64,000 nucleotides of DNA from Plotosus lineatus (GCA_024760905.1 CM045745.1:8038782-8102781), one strand, 5' to 3'. Shown: positions 47,780 through 58,809, counted from the stretch's first letter. Made by a program: numbers and translations. The notes: generated by a model not told the origin, from the sequence alone.

Positions 47780-47917
47780 TACTGTATACGCAAAAAATAA
47801 CCCTCAGAAACCTACAAAAAAAAAAAATAATAATTTAGAATAAATTATATAAAATAAAAAAAAAAATAATAATAAATAATTAAAAAATCTCATTTTACTT
47901 GTGGTTTTACTTGTGGG

Positions 47918-48600
47918 GTGGGGCAGTGATGGCCTGGTGTTAAGATGCTGGATTACCGATCCTAAGATTGGTGGTTCAAGCCCCACTGTCAATGGGTTGT
48001 CACTGCTGTCCCCACAGTGCAGATAACTGGGTTATCAAAGGCCGGGCCAGGTCTCTCACTATCTGTGGTGAGAGGTTCATGTAAAAGAACCCTTGCTGAC
48101 TTTCGACAAAAGTAGTTGCATCGACATCAGCGCGTTTCTGCCCTGTGATCCCTGGTGAACTGCCCAGGGTGTACTCTGCCATCGCCCAGAGTCGGTTCAG
48201 ATGAGTGCCAGCCTCCCCACGATCCTAATTAGAATTCTATCTATCTCCGTCTACATCCAATCACATGGAATGGACGTCGATCCCTGAAGCTTGAATGATG
48301 CTCAGACAGGGCTTGTCGTGGCTGTGGTCACAATGATCTACCGTATGATTCGCCAGGCCACATACAGACTCACTCACACCTACGGGCAAGTTGGAACAGC
48401 CAATTAACCTACTGTGCATGTTTTTGGACTGTGGGAGGAAACCGGAGTACCCGGCAGAAACCCACACAAGCACGGGGAGAACATGCAAAGTCCACACAGA
48501 AACGCCCAGGCCTGGAATCGAACCCTGGCCTTCTTGCTGTGAGGTGGACGTGCTAACCAATACGCCACCGTGCCGCCCTGATTAGAATTAAGCAGTTCAG
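47918..48600 (+). mobile_element. SINE-A copy (tail B) split by a SINE-B-related insertion
   Basis: The head is GGGGCAGTGATGGCCTGGTG. The tail reaches GATCCTAATTAGAATT at 48235 and resumes at about 48580 with ATTAGAATTAAGCAGTTCAG. ATTAGAATT is duplicated at the borders of the insert. Confidence 0.85.
48236..48579 (-). mobile_element. SINE-B variant nested in SINE-A
   Basis: The head (minus strand) is GGGCGGCACGGTGGCGTATT and the body matches SINE-B. The low-coordinate end has a non-SINE-B tail (CTATCTATCTCCGTCTACAT), as in the variant at 51617-51955. Confidence 0.8.
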
Positions 48601-48689
48601 AAAATGGTTTTGTGGGTTTATTATTTCACCTGCAAATGTAGACAGTGTATTAAAGTGTGGGAAATGTTTGCTTGGTCACTGACTCATTT

Positions 48690-49020
48690 GCTGAATTGTG
48701 TAATCATGTAAGGGTTGCAGGTAAACTGGAGCCTATTTCAGCCTACACTGGTTGAAGGTGAGACGCACGCTGAATAGCTCGCCAGACCATCGCAGGGAAA
48801 ACACACACAGGCATTCACACTCACACATGGGACGATTTGGGACAATCTGTTAGTCTAATGTGCATGCTTCTGGATTGCAGAAGAAAACAGGAAGCTACCC
48901 AAAAGGAAACCTGTGCAAGCATGAGGAGAACATGCAAACTCCACACGGAGACAACAATGCTCAGAACTCGAAGCCAGGACCTTCCTGCTGTCAGGCAGAT
49001 GTGCTAACCACGACGCCACT
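48690..49020 (-). mobile_element. SINE-B copy, diverged
   Basis: GGTTGCAGGTAAACTGGAGC, GGGAAAACACACACAGGCAT and GTGCTAACCACGACGCCACT on plus. Confidence 0.75.
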
Positions 49021-49682
49021 CAAAATATGTGAAAAAAAAACAACATACTGTCAAAGCACTTTTCACACAAGTTTACCCTCCATGATGTTCTCATCCTTAT
49101 GTACAGTGCAACTGTTGCAAAGGCCAGAAATACATTTCTTTTGTTACATAACAAAAGTAACATAACCATAGATCACGCCCTCCTTGCATGCATCGCAGAT
49201 GTTATCCATGCCAATGGACTTGCTGTCATATCAAATCTAAGATGACGCATAATTGATGAAATCTATCTTTTATTAAAGATGCTTGTCAGCCTCTGTGTGA
49301 CCCCCAGGATTTATACCCACATTCACAAATTTAAAAAGAGATGTAATTCAGGATAAACAGCTTCATTCTCATAATGGAAGTACATCTGGAACTCATCTCT
49401 CAGCCGAACGTAATAACTGCAGCTATTTTCAATCACTCAGCTGACTGACTATATTGTGACTTACCGGAGTTTGAACTTCATTTTTTTCATGCAATGAACA
49501 CAAAATGGTCCAAAAATCATGCATTATGTATTACAGTTTCCATCAATGATCAGACTTTGAGTTAATGTGCACATTTGAGGTATTTGGGGGGGGGGAATGC
49601 AATTCCGTTCTGGAGCCTTTTATCATCTACCACTTATCCCTCAGATTATTGGATGCTTTAAGAAGTCAGGCATAAAATTTTA
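49021..49682. other. Intergenic, unassigned
   Basis: Nothing recognised. Confidence 0.4.
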
Positions 49683-50012
49683 ACTCATTCATTTTCTGTA
49701 ACCGCTTAATCCTAATTAGGGTCGCGGGGAGGCTGGCGCCCATCCCAGCCAACTTCGGGCGAGGGCAGAGTACACCCTGGACAGCTCGCCAGGTCATCGC
49801 AGGGCGGAAACACGCCGACGGCTTTGCAGCCTACTCTTGTCGAAAGTCAGCAATGGTTCTTTTACATGCCTCACACCATAGACAGTGAGAGACATGGCCG
49901 GCCTTTGATAACCCAGTTAGCTGCACTGGGGGGGGAGTGACAACCTTGTGGAGAGTGGGACTCGAACCCCCAACCTTTTTGGATCAGTGATCCTGTGCTC
50001 TATAAACAATTT
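49683..50012 (-). mobile_element. SINE-A copy, tail B, well preserved
   Basis: CATTTTCTGTAACCGCTTAA, GGCTGGCGCCCATCCCAGCC, GTCGAAAGTCAGCAATGG and GACTCGAACCCCCAACC. Close to the family consensus. Confidence 0.9.
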
Positions 50013-50072
50013 TAAGTAAAATTTTAACTTTTAGTTGAAATTCACATCGATAGCAATGGAGTTCCGGCAATA

Positions 50073-50525
50073 CAGGGATCTCTCGCGACTTCACGCTTCA
50101 AGTCATGTGGCATTTTTTTTTAGAAATATTCATCGAATTAAAAAATAAGGAAATTAATGAAGAATAGGGAAAAAAGTGAAGCAAAATGCCGCAAAAACAA
50201 GGCCAATTATGCAAAAAAAACCCCAAAACAAACCCCCCCCCCCGAAACAAACAAAAAACAACCCAAAACCTCCCATCAAAACTACTTACATTTTTGTGAG
50301 GCGCGCATCTGTGTGCGTGCGCGCGCGTCTGTATGTGTGTGTATTTATATTTTATTTACATCTTATACATTATTTTTAATGTTTAATTGTTATTATATGC
50401 ATTTATAGCATTGAATATGTATTTATTGACATTATATACACATATACATGTACGTATACGTCAGTGGGGAGGGGGTGAGGGGTGATCCTACGTCGTTGAT
50501 TTAGATGGTCGCGTGGGGATCTCTG
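50073..50525 (+). mobile_element. MITE-1 copy with TA flanks
   Basis: The ends are CAGGGATCTCTCGCGACTTC and GGGGATCTCTG, matching compensatory T changes in both inverted ends. Length 453 bp. Confidence 0.85.
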
Positions 50526-50575
50526 TAATACATTCCTGTCCCCTTATTATTTTGTTATGTGTAGGTGTGTGCGCG

Positions 50576-50579
<4 letters not shown>

Positions 50580-50619
<40 letters not shown>

Positions 50620-50820
50620 TGGGTGGGTGTGTGGGTGTGGGTGGGTGTGTGTGGGTGTGGGTGGGTGTGGATGTGGGTGTGTGTGTGGGTGTGTGGGTGT
50701 GGGTGTGGGTGTGGGTGTGTGTGTGTGGGTGGGTGTGTGGGTGTGGGTGGGTGTGGGTGGGTGTGGATGTGGGTGTGTGTGTGGGTGTGGGTGTGTGTGT
50801 GGGTGTGGGTGTGTGTGGGG
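50580..50820 (+). repeat. GTGGGTGT minisatellite, G-quadruplex-prone
   Basis: About 15 GT units, then about 190 bp of GGGTGT, GTGGGTGG and GATGTGGGTGTG variants in a higher-order pattern. GGG runs on the plus strand are separated by 1-6 bases throughout. It starts 55 bp after the end of MITE-1. Confidence 0.9.
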
Positions 50821-50858
50821 GTAAGAACAGCCTTGACTTGACTTGACATGTCGTTCAT

Positions 50859-50863
<5 letters not shown>

Positions 50864-50907
<44 letters not shown>

Positions 50908-50938
50908 GCACACACACACACACACGAGAGAGAGAGAG
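50864..50938 (+). repeat. (CT)n, (CA)n, (GA)n compound
   Basis: About 16 CT units, about 20 CA units with one CG, then a short (GA)n, forming a near-palindrome of pyrimidine and purine ends. Confidence 0.9.
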
Positions 50939-51237
50939 AATACTTCACACTTTGTACAGTTTGTAATGTCATGACAACACAGGAGTGCTGAATAAGGTGA
51001 CAAGAGAACAAATTGCACAGCACTTCTTTCATAATCAGACGGATTTCCCAGTTGTAAATAAGATCTCAGTGATTTGTTTGAGAGAGTCGGGCGTTTAGGA
51101 ACGTAATTCAGATCAAAATTTACAAACATGGATAATTCTGGTGACAAATTATATAAACACGTGCTACTGAACATACATTTGCTTTACTACTGATGAATTA
51201 TAATATTATATAATTATAATATTTGCTTTGGGAAATG

Positions 51238-51568
51238 GGTGGTGGCATGGTGGTAAAGGTGCTGGATCACTGATCCTAAGGTTGTGGGTTCAAGCCCCAT
51301 TCTCCACAAGGTTGTCAGTGTCTGCTAACTGGGTTATCAAAGGCCAGTCATGTCTCTCATTGTCTATGGTGTGAGGTTCATGTAAAAGAACCATTGCTGA
51401 CGTTTGACAAGAGTAGCTGCAAAGTCGTCAGCGTGTTTCCGCCCTGTGATGGCCTGTCCAGCTGTCCGGAGTGTACTCTGTGCTCGCTCGGATTCAGCTG
51501 GGATGGGTGCCAACCTCCTTGCGATTAGGAATAAGTAGTTACAGAAAATGAATGAATGGATGAATATT
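51238..51568 (+). mobile_element. SINE-A copy, tail B
   Basis: The head is GTGGTGGCATGGTGGTAAAG, box B GGTTCAAGCCC, tail TACAGAAAATGAATGAATGG. Confidence 0.85.
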
Positions 51569-51616
51569 TGTTTTCAATATTTTCACCTTTTAAATATAAC
51601 TGAGAATATGAACAAA

Positions 51617-51955
51617 TCGGCGGCACGGTGGCGTAGTGGTTAGCACGTCCGCCTCACAGCAAGAAGGCCTGGGTTTGATTCCCGGCCTGGGTGTGTCTGT
51701 GTGGAGTTTGCATGTTCTCCTTGTGCTTGCGTGGGTTTCCTCCGGGTGCTCCGGTTTCCTCCCACAATCCAAAGACATGCACAGTAGGTTAATTGGCCGT
51801 TCTAAATTGCCCGTAGGTTCGCATTGTACAGAAGGCAATGGCAAACCACTGCACTAATCCTGCCAAGGAAACCACCATGAAGATGATAACCAGGGCGTTA
51901 TCCTTCATGGCAGGTCGCCAATGGTCGTCTTACGACTCAGGCACTAGATAGATGA
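51617..51955 (+). mobile_element. SINE-B head with a different 3' tail
   Basis: The head is pristine: CGGCGGCACGGTGGCGTAGT, box B GGTTTGATTCC. After GCCCGTAGGTTCGCATTGTA it departs from SINE-B into GGCAATGGCAAACCACTGCA, GTCGCCAATGGTCGTCTTAC and ends CACTAGATAGATG. Confidence 0.85.
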
Positions 51956-52105
51956 ACAAATATGACCCTTATAAAAGTTGGCAGTCCTATTGATGACCTT
52001 GAAGTAACGGAAGCCTTTAGGAATGTGACTGCATAAGTAATTGAATTAATGAAGAATGGGGTATTAATTTACCATCGAACCATTTACATACCGTTATCAT
52101 TTATG

Positions 52106-52418
52106 GGGCACTGGTGGCTTGAGGTGATGGACTACTGATCTGAAGGTCAGGGATTCAAGCCCTACTGTCACCAGGTTGTCACTGCTGTCCCCCCCTAGTG
52201 GAGTTAAGTGGGTTATCAAAGGCCGGCCATGTCTCTCACGGCCTGTGGTGAGGTGAAAGAACCATCGCTGACTTTCATCAACAGTAGGCTGTGTAGCCAT
52301 AGCCATGTTTTTGCCACACAATGTCCTGACGAACTGTCCAGGGTGTAATCTACCCTCACCCAGCTTCCCTGAGACTTTAACTAGGATTAAGCAGTTCAGA
52401 AAACGAATGAATGACATT
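52106..52418 (+). mobile_element. SINE-A copy, tail B
   Basis: GGGGCACTGGTGGCTTGAGG, TTATCAAAGGCCGGCCATGT and AACTAGGATTAAGCAGTTC. Confidence 0.8.
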
Positions 52419-52465
52419 CATCGCTCAAAGTAATGGATGTGATTAAGGATTACTATGTATAGTAT

Positions 52466-53416
52466 CAGTGGTTCTTAAGCTTGTTGGCGGTACTGAACCC
52501 CACCAGTTTCATATGCTTATTCACCGAACCATTATTATTGAAAAATAAAATATGATTTTTTTTTTTTTTTTCAAATTCAAGACATAGGTTTTGTCTTTAC
52601 TGGGGCACCAAAATGAACCGTGCATTAACATCACTGTGTTCAAACAACAAAACCAATTGAATGCATGAACTCCCCCATCACAACTACTGATATTTTTATG
52701 TGAGGTGCACATCTGTGTGTGTGTGTGTATTTATTTTTTTATTTACATCGTATGGATTATTTTTGAATGTTTAATTGTTATTATAAGCATTTATAGCGTT
52801 GAATATGTATTTATTGATATTATATACACATCTCAGCGGAGGGTTGATTCCGTTATACATGTGAATCCATGTTGTCCCCCCAGTGCAGCTAACTGGGTTA
52901 TCAAAGGCGGGCCATGTCTCTCACTGTCTATGGTGAGAGGTTCATGTAAAAGAACCATTGCTGACTTTCGTAAAGAGTAGGCCGCAAAGTCGTCAGCGTG
53001 TTTCTGTCCCTTGCTAAAAAGGGTTGTGACAGGAAGGGCATCCGACGTAAAAAACCTCTGCCAAATCAAACGTGCGAATCAGATGATTCGCTGTGGCGAC
53101 TCCCGAGTAAAAGCCGAAAGGAAGACAGATGTGAATCCATGTTGTACATGTTCGTATGACCACTTTCTTTTTTGCTCAACATAGTATGGATTAAAACATT
53201 AAGAAAGAAATCACACAACGTACCATCACAACAGTCACAATTCGACTACAGAGTACACCAAATTTCCTGCAGCACAGATTGGCCAAGCAATTTATCGTGA
53301 TCACCTGCAGCCAGTGATGGCCGAGCGGGACGTGTCGTCATGAATATGAGTTGGGTGTATGTCTTGACCTCCGCCGAACCCCTGAGACCCCTGAGACCCC
53401 AGGTTAAGAACCACTG
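52466..53416 (+). mobile_element. hAT-like MITE H1 containing a SINE
   Basis: Terminal inverted repeats are CAGTGGTTCTTAAG and GTTAAGAACCACTG. The middle (about 52690-52850) is MITE-1-like. A SINE-A fragment sits at 52876-53128. The copy at 59743-60513 lacks the SINE. The flanking 8 bp here are not clearly duplicated. Confidence 0.8.
52876..53128 (+). mobile_element. SINE-A, 5'-truncated, RTE-type tail, exact TSD
   Basis: The head is missing; it starts CCCCCCAGTGCAGCTAACTG. The tail ends GACTCCCGAGTAAAAGCCGA then AAGGAAGACAG. The duplication ATGTGAATCCATGTTGT (17 bp) flanks it at 52859-52875 and 53129-53145. Confidence 0.92.
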
Positions 53417-53504
53417 CTATATACTATAGTGTGATGTCACTATCTTTGGGTTAGTAGACATTATTACTCATTCAAAATACAGCATGTTCTTAATTCTGAT
53501 TGAA

Positions 53505-53661
53505 AAATGGAGGCACAGTGGCATGATTCTCATGTCTGCCTCATAGCAAGCATGCCTTTGGTTCACGTCCCAGACTTGGGAGTTTCTGTGTAGCTTTTGC
53601 ACGTTCTTTCTGGCTAATTGGCTGTTTCAGATTGCCCCTAGGTGTGGTTATGAGTGTTAAC

Positions 53662-53736
<75 letters not shown>

Positions 53737-53850
53737 GGCTCTGTGATGGTCTGGTCAGCTGTTTAGGGAGTACCCAGTGTCGACTGAGATAGGCTTCAGC
53801 CTCCTTGTGACACTAATAGTGCTAAGTGGTTTGGTCTAATGAGTGAAAAT
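53505..53850 (+). mobile_element. SINE-B copy with (GT)n
   Basis: The head is GGAGGCACAGTGGCATGATT, (GT)n at 53661-53735, tail CACTAATAGTGCTAAGTGG. Confidence 0.75.
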
Positions 53851-54127
53851 ATGATTTTTGGAATGCCACTGTAAAATTATTAGTATTATTCGATGAGCCA
53901 ATCCATTATTGAGATTGAATAAGTTGAATGATTATGTAAATATTTTTGAACGAATAATAAGCAGTAGAATAGAATTTTGTACAATGTGAAGAATTATGCA
54001 GATCTTGTAGGGCAGTCATCCCCAACCTTTTTATCACCGTGGACAGGTCAACGCTTGACTATTTTACCGCGGTCCCGAGGAGCATAGCTTGTTTATATTA
54101 TAAATACTATAATGTTATCTATTTATA

Positions 54128-54130
54128 TAA

Positions 54131-54190
<60 letters not shown>

Positions 54191-54209
54191 AATACTACTA
54201 CTACTACTA
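54128..54209 (+). repeat. (ATT)n and (CTA)n tract
   Basis: About 20 ATT units followed by ACT/AAT units, adjoining the 3' end of the RTE insertion. Confidence 0.9.
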
Positions 54210-54218
54210 ATAATAATC

Positions 54219-55166
54219 TTCTTCTTTTCCTTTTGGCTTTTCCCTTCAGGGGTCGCCACAGCAAATCATCTGCCTCCATCTCACCCTATCCTTTGCATCT
54301 TCTTCTCTTACACCAACGACCTTCATGTCCTCCTTCACCACATCCATGAATCATCTCTTTGGTCTTCCTCTGGGCCTTTTGCCTGGTAGTTCCAGCCTCA
54401 GCATCCTATTACCAATATACTCACTATCCCTCCTCTGTACATGTCCAAACCATCTCAATCTAGCCTCTCTGACTTTGTCTCCAAAACGTCTTACATGTGC
54501 TGTCCCTCTGATGTGCTCATTCCTAATCCTATCCATCCTCGTTACTCCCAAAGAGAACCTCAACATTTTCATCTCTGCTACCTCCAGCTCTGCCTCCTGT
54601 CTTTTCCCCAGGGCCACTGTTTCTAAACCATACAACATCGCTGGCCTCATCACCGTCTTGTACACTTTTCCTTTCATTCTTGCCGATACCCTCCTATCAC
54701 ACATCACACCGGACACTTTTCTCCATCCATTCCAACCTGCCTGCACACGCTTCTTCACCTCTTTTCCACACTCTCCATTGCTCTGGATTGTTGAGCCTAA
54801 GTACTTAAAATCCTCCACCTTCATTATCTCTGCTCCCTGTAATCTCACCGTTCCTCTTGGGTCCTTGTCATTTATGCACATGTATTCTGTCTTACTGAGG
54901 CTAATCTTCATTGCTCTCCTTTCCAGGGCATACCTCCACCTCTGTAGATTTTCCTGCACTTGTTCTCTGCTCTCACTACAGATCACAATGTCATCTGCAA
55001 ACATCATAGTCCATGGGGAATCTTGTCTAACCTCGTCTGTCAGCCTGTCCATCACCATAGCAAACAAGAAGGGGCTGAGAGCTGACCCTTGATGCAGTCC
55101 CACCTCCACCTTGAACTCTTGTGTCACACCGACAGCACACCTCATCACTGTCTTACATCTCTCAAA

Positions 55167-55168
<2 letters not shown>
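54219..55168 (-). mobile_element. RTE-like retrotransposon, 3' part with RT domain
   Basis: The minus-strand frame (55223-54351) has GLHQGSALSPFLFAMVMDRL, the catalytic FADDIVICSES, FKYLGSTIQSNGECG and RLRWFGHVQRR to GKRPRGRPKR. A frameshift near 54350 separates the last codons. The 3' end, on plus CTTCTTCTTTTCCTTTTGGC, is at the low end. It is 5'-truncated at GRCKTVMRCAVG-equivalent sequence and abuts (TAA)n at 55169-55198. It reaches further 5' than the copy at 10334. Confidence 0.88.
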
Positions 55169-55199
<31 letters not shown>

Positions 55200-55689
55200 C
55201 ACTCCATGAATGTTATTTTTCAACGGCTGAAATAAAGTTGGTGGGGAAGTTGAGCTTAAACTTTTCTAAATTTAAAAAAAAACAAAAAAACAAAAAAAAA
55301 ACACAGGTGATGGTGCACCAGCAGGCAGAATGAAGGCTCAACCTCAGTCTCACCCAAAATCCCCGCTATTGGTTGAAACATGTCCAACTCGCCTCTGTTC
55401 ATGTGCTGTCCCCTTGTTGGTTACATTTTAGCTCTCAAATGACCAATGTCACCGAGAGAATCTGGTCATTTTTCAAAATAAAAGATTTTCAAAAATAAAA
55501 GATCTTTCAAACTCAGATAATTAATAAACCGGAAATAATTAATTATTTTTTTTCTGTGGCCCGGTACCAACTGAGCCACGGCCTGGTGGTTGGGGACCCC
55601 TGTTGTAGGGTGTAACCTGCCTTGGTCTTTCGCCATGGCTGATAAACATCTCTTTATCTGAACAATTCTCCATATCGTACTTCATCTCA

Positions 55690-55925
55690 TTCAATTGTTG
55701 ATTACATCCTCTGGCAAAAATTTTGGAATCACCAGTCTCAGAGGATGTTCATTCTGTTGTTTAATTTTGTAGAAATAAAGCAGATCACAGACATAACACA
55801 AAACTAAAGTCATTTTAAATGGCAACTTTCTGGCTTTCAGAAACACTAAAAGAAATCAAGATAAAAAAACGTGGTAATCAGTAACAGTTACTTTTTTAGA
55901 CCAATCAGGGAAATTGAATTGAATC
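55690..55925 (+). mobile_element. Tc1-like element end
   Basis: CTCTGGCAAAAATTTTGGAA then TCACCAGTCTCAGAGGATGT and TTTTGTAGAAATAAAGCAGA resemble fish Tc1-type terminal sequence. It appears to continue beyond the hAT insertion at 56713. Confidence 0.55.
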
Positions 55926-55940
55926 AAACTCGCCAAACTA

Positions 55941-56712
55941 CAGTCCCCAAACCCCTCCACATTCGGCCCGACCCCCTGAACAATACTAGAGACACATTAT
56001 AATTATTAATTTTTTTAGTCTGGCCACGCGATCAAGACTAATGCACACCTAGAACATGACACCATATTCCACCCTTCTGCTGTCTGTGCCCCTATCTGCC
56101 ACCCCCCCCCCCTTCCCGAAACAAAAATCCTAGGCTCTCCACTGTCAAATAGAACGGAATAATGGGGAAAAGGTTATGGAAGAGAAAATTTGATTGAGAA
56201 TGCAGGGTATTTAACCTGCGGTGGAGAAACAATTATTTCTTTTCAATGCAAAGAAAAGGTTGTTTGTATCATCTATCAAGAGGCGGTGGCGGTATTCAAA
56301 GAATACAATCTGCCCCAACACTCTGAATCCCATCACAAAGACGAGTATGATCGCTTGCAAGGTCAAATGCCAGTAGACGAACTCTCAAAGCTAAAAAGTG
56401 GACCGTTAGCTCAGGAGAATACATTTGTACGCCAGGCTCGGCTGAACCAGTCGTCCGTTCGGGCAGCTTTCGGGTCGCTCAACTGATAGCAAGCAGCGTT
56501 TCTTTTATTATTTATTTCCTGACTTTTTTCTGTGAAGGTCCCGGAAAGGGTTACTAATATTTGGTTGTGTGGCCTACTGGAAAACAATAAATGCTCACGT
56601 TTAGGCAGCCCTGTGATCGTCACACTTTTTCTGTTACAAACTGACCTCGGCCCCCCCATCAGAGAAGGGAAACGTTATGTGGCCCCCGCCGGAAAAAGTT
56701 TAGGGACCCCTG
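55941..56712 (+). mobile_element. hAT-type element with transposase N-terminal remnant
   Basis: The ends are CAGTCCCCAAACCCCT and AAAGTTTAGGGACCCCTG. An intact 98-codon frame lies inside. No 8-bp duplication could be confirmed. It probably inserted into a Tc1-like element. Confidence 0.7.
56190..56486 (+). pseudogene. hAT transposase N-terminal (BED/GTF2IRD2-like) fragment
   Basis: The 98-codon frame contains CIIYQEAVAVFKEYNLPQHS and ESHHKDEYDRLQG, then LSKLKSG and VRQARLN. The pattern C..C-like...VAVFKEYNL..H...H matches the zinc-finger start of hAT-derived proteins such as GTF2IRD2 and ZBED relatives, but the first zinc ligand is degraded (Tyr replaces the second Cys). The catalytic part is absent. 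It is a transposon relic rather than a host gene. Confidence 0.65.
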
Positions 56713-56720
56713 CTTTAGAG

Positions 56721-57190
56721 TCAACAGCCAGCTAGCTCGCGATGATGTCTCGATAAAAACACCCCGCAGAAAGAACTTTGGGCCTCCTCTGCGGATTTTT
56801 TTGCCCTTTGTATACAACCATGACAACTGTTATGGCTGCCGCCTACGCCAGAATTCTGGCACGGCACCCAGATTGACTGACCCTTAGCAGAGAAACAGCC
56901 CCAAAGCATAATGTTTCCACCTCCGTGTTTGACAGTTAGGATGGTGACACAGTGAGTCAAGTTGATGTAAAAAAGAGCTTGATTTTGGTCTTATTAGTCC
57001 ACAGCATTTTCTCTGAATCATTTATGAATAATTCTGGTGTTCACTGGTGCAGAAGGCCCTTACAGGTGCTGCAGGATTTCAATCCATTATGGTAGAGTCT
57101 GTTACCAATGGTTTTCTCGAGATGACACTGGCCCCACAGTAAAGAGATCATGATCTCCTCTTTAGTTCTGGGCTGATCCCTAAACCCTTC
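56721..57190 (-). pseudogene. Degenerate Tc1/mariner transposase remnant
   Basis: The minus-strand frame 56960-56721 encodes [20 protein letters not shown], the Tc1/mariner central motif, followed by unrelated-looking frame-shifted sequence. Sequence to 57190 (GTTCACTGGTGCAGAAGGCC, ATTATGGTAGAGTCTGTTAC) carries the continuing relic. DDE catalytic residues are not all present. Confidence 0.7.
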
Positions 57191-57327
57191 ATATGATCAT
57201 TCTTACTTCACAAGGTGAGATCCTATACATAGCTTTGTGGAGGTCTACAGTCTTGTCCTGAATGTTCTTTTTTTGCCCTTTTTGCTGGACATTTTGGCAT
57301 GAAAGAGACTGATTCTTTAAATAGGCG

Positions 57328-57670
57328 TCTCTTGGGTGGCACGGTGGCATTGTGGTCCACATCTTCACCTCATAGCAAGAAGGACGGGTTGAACTCCTGG
57401 GCATAAGTGTTTCTGTGCGGTTTGCATGTTCTCTCATGCTTGCCTAGGTTTGCTCCGAGTACTCTGGCTTATGCCAACAGTCCAAAGACATGCACATTAG
57501 GCTAATGTACTGTTCAAATTTGTCTTTCGATGTTAGTCTGAGTGTGGATGATTGTGTATATTTTCCCTGCAATGGTCGAGTTGTTCAGAGTATAATTCAC
57601 CTTTGTCCAGTGTTGGATGAGATAGGTGGCAGCCTCCTTTTGACCCTAGTATGATTAAGTGGTTCAGCAA
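57328..57670 (+). mobile_element. SINE-B copy
   Basis: The head is GGGTGGCACGGTGGCATTGT; the tail GATGAGATAGGTGGCAGCCT and AGTATGATTAAGTGGTTCAG. The first about 110 bp plus 15 bp of flank are repeated in inverted orientation at 58432-58545. Confidence 0.8.
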
Positions 57671-57743
57671 GTAGTCAGACTGAAAAGTGGTCAGACTAAT
57701 ATGTCTACCTTATGGAAATGCAACCGGTCAGTGAAAGCCAGTA

Positions 57744-58809
57744 CAGATGTTCCCCAACTTACGTTTTAGTTTGTTTTGAACTTAATTTATTTGAAATTAA
57801 TGTTGATATTATTTGATATATTTGATATTATTTTACGTTCAAGCAAAATAATTTCAAATCAATACATTTTAATCAAATTCACTCATCAAATATCATATAC
57901 AGTTTCAAATATAACCTTTAACATTCTCTATGATGCGATCTTTCTGCTTGTAAATGGTTCCGATGGTCGACGGATGGTCACTATACATGAAGCTGAGCCG
58001 AGTCACTTTACATGAAGCTGAACCGAGTCACTTTACATTGTGCTTAAAACAGCCAATCAACGCTTACAATACTGGTATGTGAGGCACTCCACCAAAGGTA
58101 GTTCACTTGCTTGTGCTTGAGACAAACCCCGGGTTATCCGGACTTCCGGTCTTTCAAGTGAGCACGGGTGCCATTGAATACTTGTTTCGTACTCAGCCTG
58201 CACTGATGTGAATCACCAGCAGAGAGGAGAGTTCTCTTTCTTTTCTGGATTCGGGTTTTCATTCATTTTACAACGCTCTTTGCTTAACTGAGTATGCATG
58301 GTAGATTGCGCCGATCCGAGCAGATAGTTAATTCAGTCTTAGGAAAACTGGAAATTCCGGCACATGCCAGAAAACTTGCACCCATGCTAGTAACCTTACG
58401 CTCCTGACCAACCATATTTGCATATGAAAGAACATGCAAACTACACAGAAAAACTTATGCCCAGGAATTCAACCCATCCTTCTTGATATGAGGTGAAGAT
58501 GTGGACCACAATGCCACCGTGCCACCCAAGAGATGCCTATTACAAAAGTCCACAAAACAGTGTAAACACAAAGATCACAGAGACAACGTCTTAACACAAG
58601 GGTAACACGCAGTGAACTGGGGAAGAAAGAGGGGCACATTCAGTCTGTCATTTGTAAACAATGGACATAGCATCATTACGTCAATGTGTCATTATGTCAG
58701 CGTACTTACGACAGAGAGCACGCTAAACTCAAAATTTGACATAATTTTTTTGAAAAAAAAAAAAAATCAAAAAACCTAAAACGAATGAACGTAATTCGGG
58801 GAGCGTCTG
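57744..58809 (-). mobile_element. Element D copy with TA flanks, interrupted
   Basis: The ends on plus are CAGATGTTCCCCAACTTACG and CGTAATTCGGGGAGCGTCTG, both beside TA. Internal order is reversed relative to 16140. A 110-bp SINE-B-containing piece replaces about 7 bp at 58425-58545. Confidence 0.8.
58432..58545 (-). repeat. Inverted copy of the 57320-57440 SINE-B segment
   Basis: On the minus strand it reads AATAGGCATCTCTTGGGTGG, CACGGTGGCATTGTGGTCCA, CATCTTCACCTCATATCAAG and on. It shares copy-specific differences and non-SINE flank with 57318-57440. Confidence 0.8.

Larger units (their letters stand above)
54013..55602 (-). mobile_element. hAT-type element with perfect 8-bp TSD hosting an RTE
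   Basis: The ends are CAGTCATCCCCAACC and GGTTGGGGACCCCTG. TTGTAGGG is duplicated at 54005-54012 and 55603-55610. The inner flanks include GACAGGTCAACGCTTGACTA and TGGCCCGGTACCAACTGAGC. No transposase remains. Confidence 0.88.

Noticed and set aside
50488..51174. 228-codon minus-strand frame rich in His-Pro-Thr
   Set aside because: Translation of GT/GGGTGT and (CT)n repeats; no coding evidence.
54325..55092. 255-codon plus-strand open frame
   Set aside because: Antisense shadow of the minus-strand RTE-like RT at 54351-55223; it has the same character as the shadow at 10104-11180.
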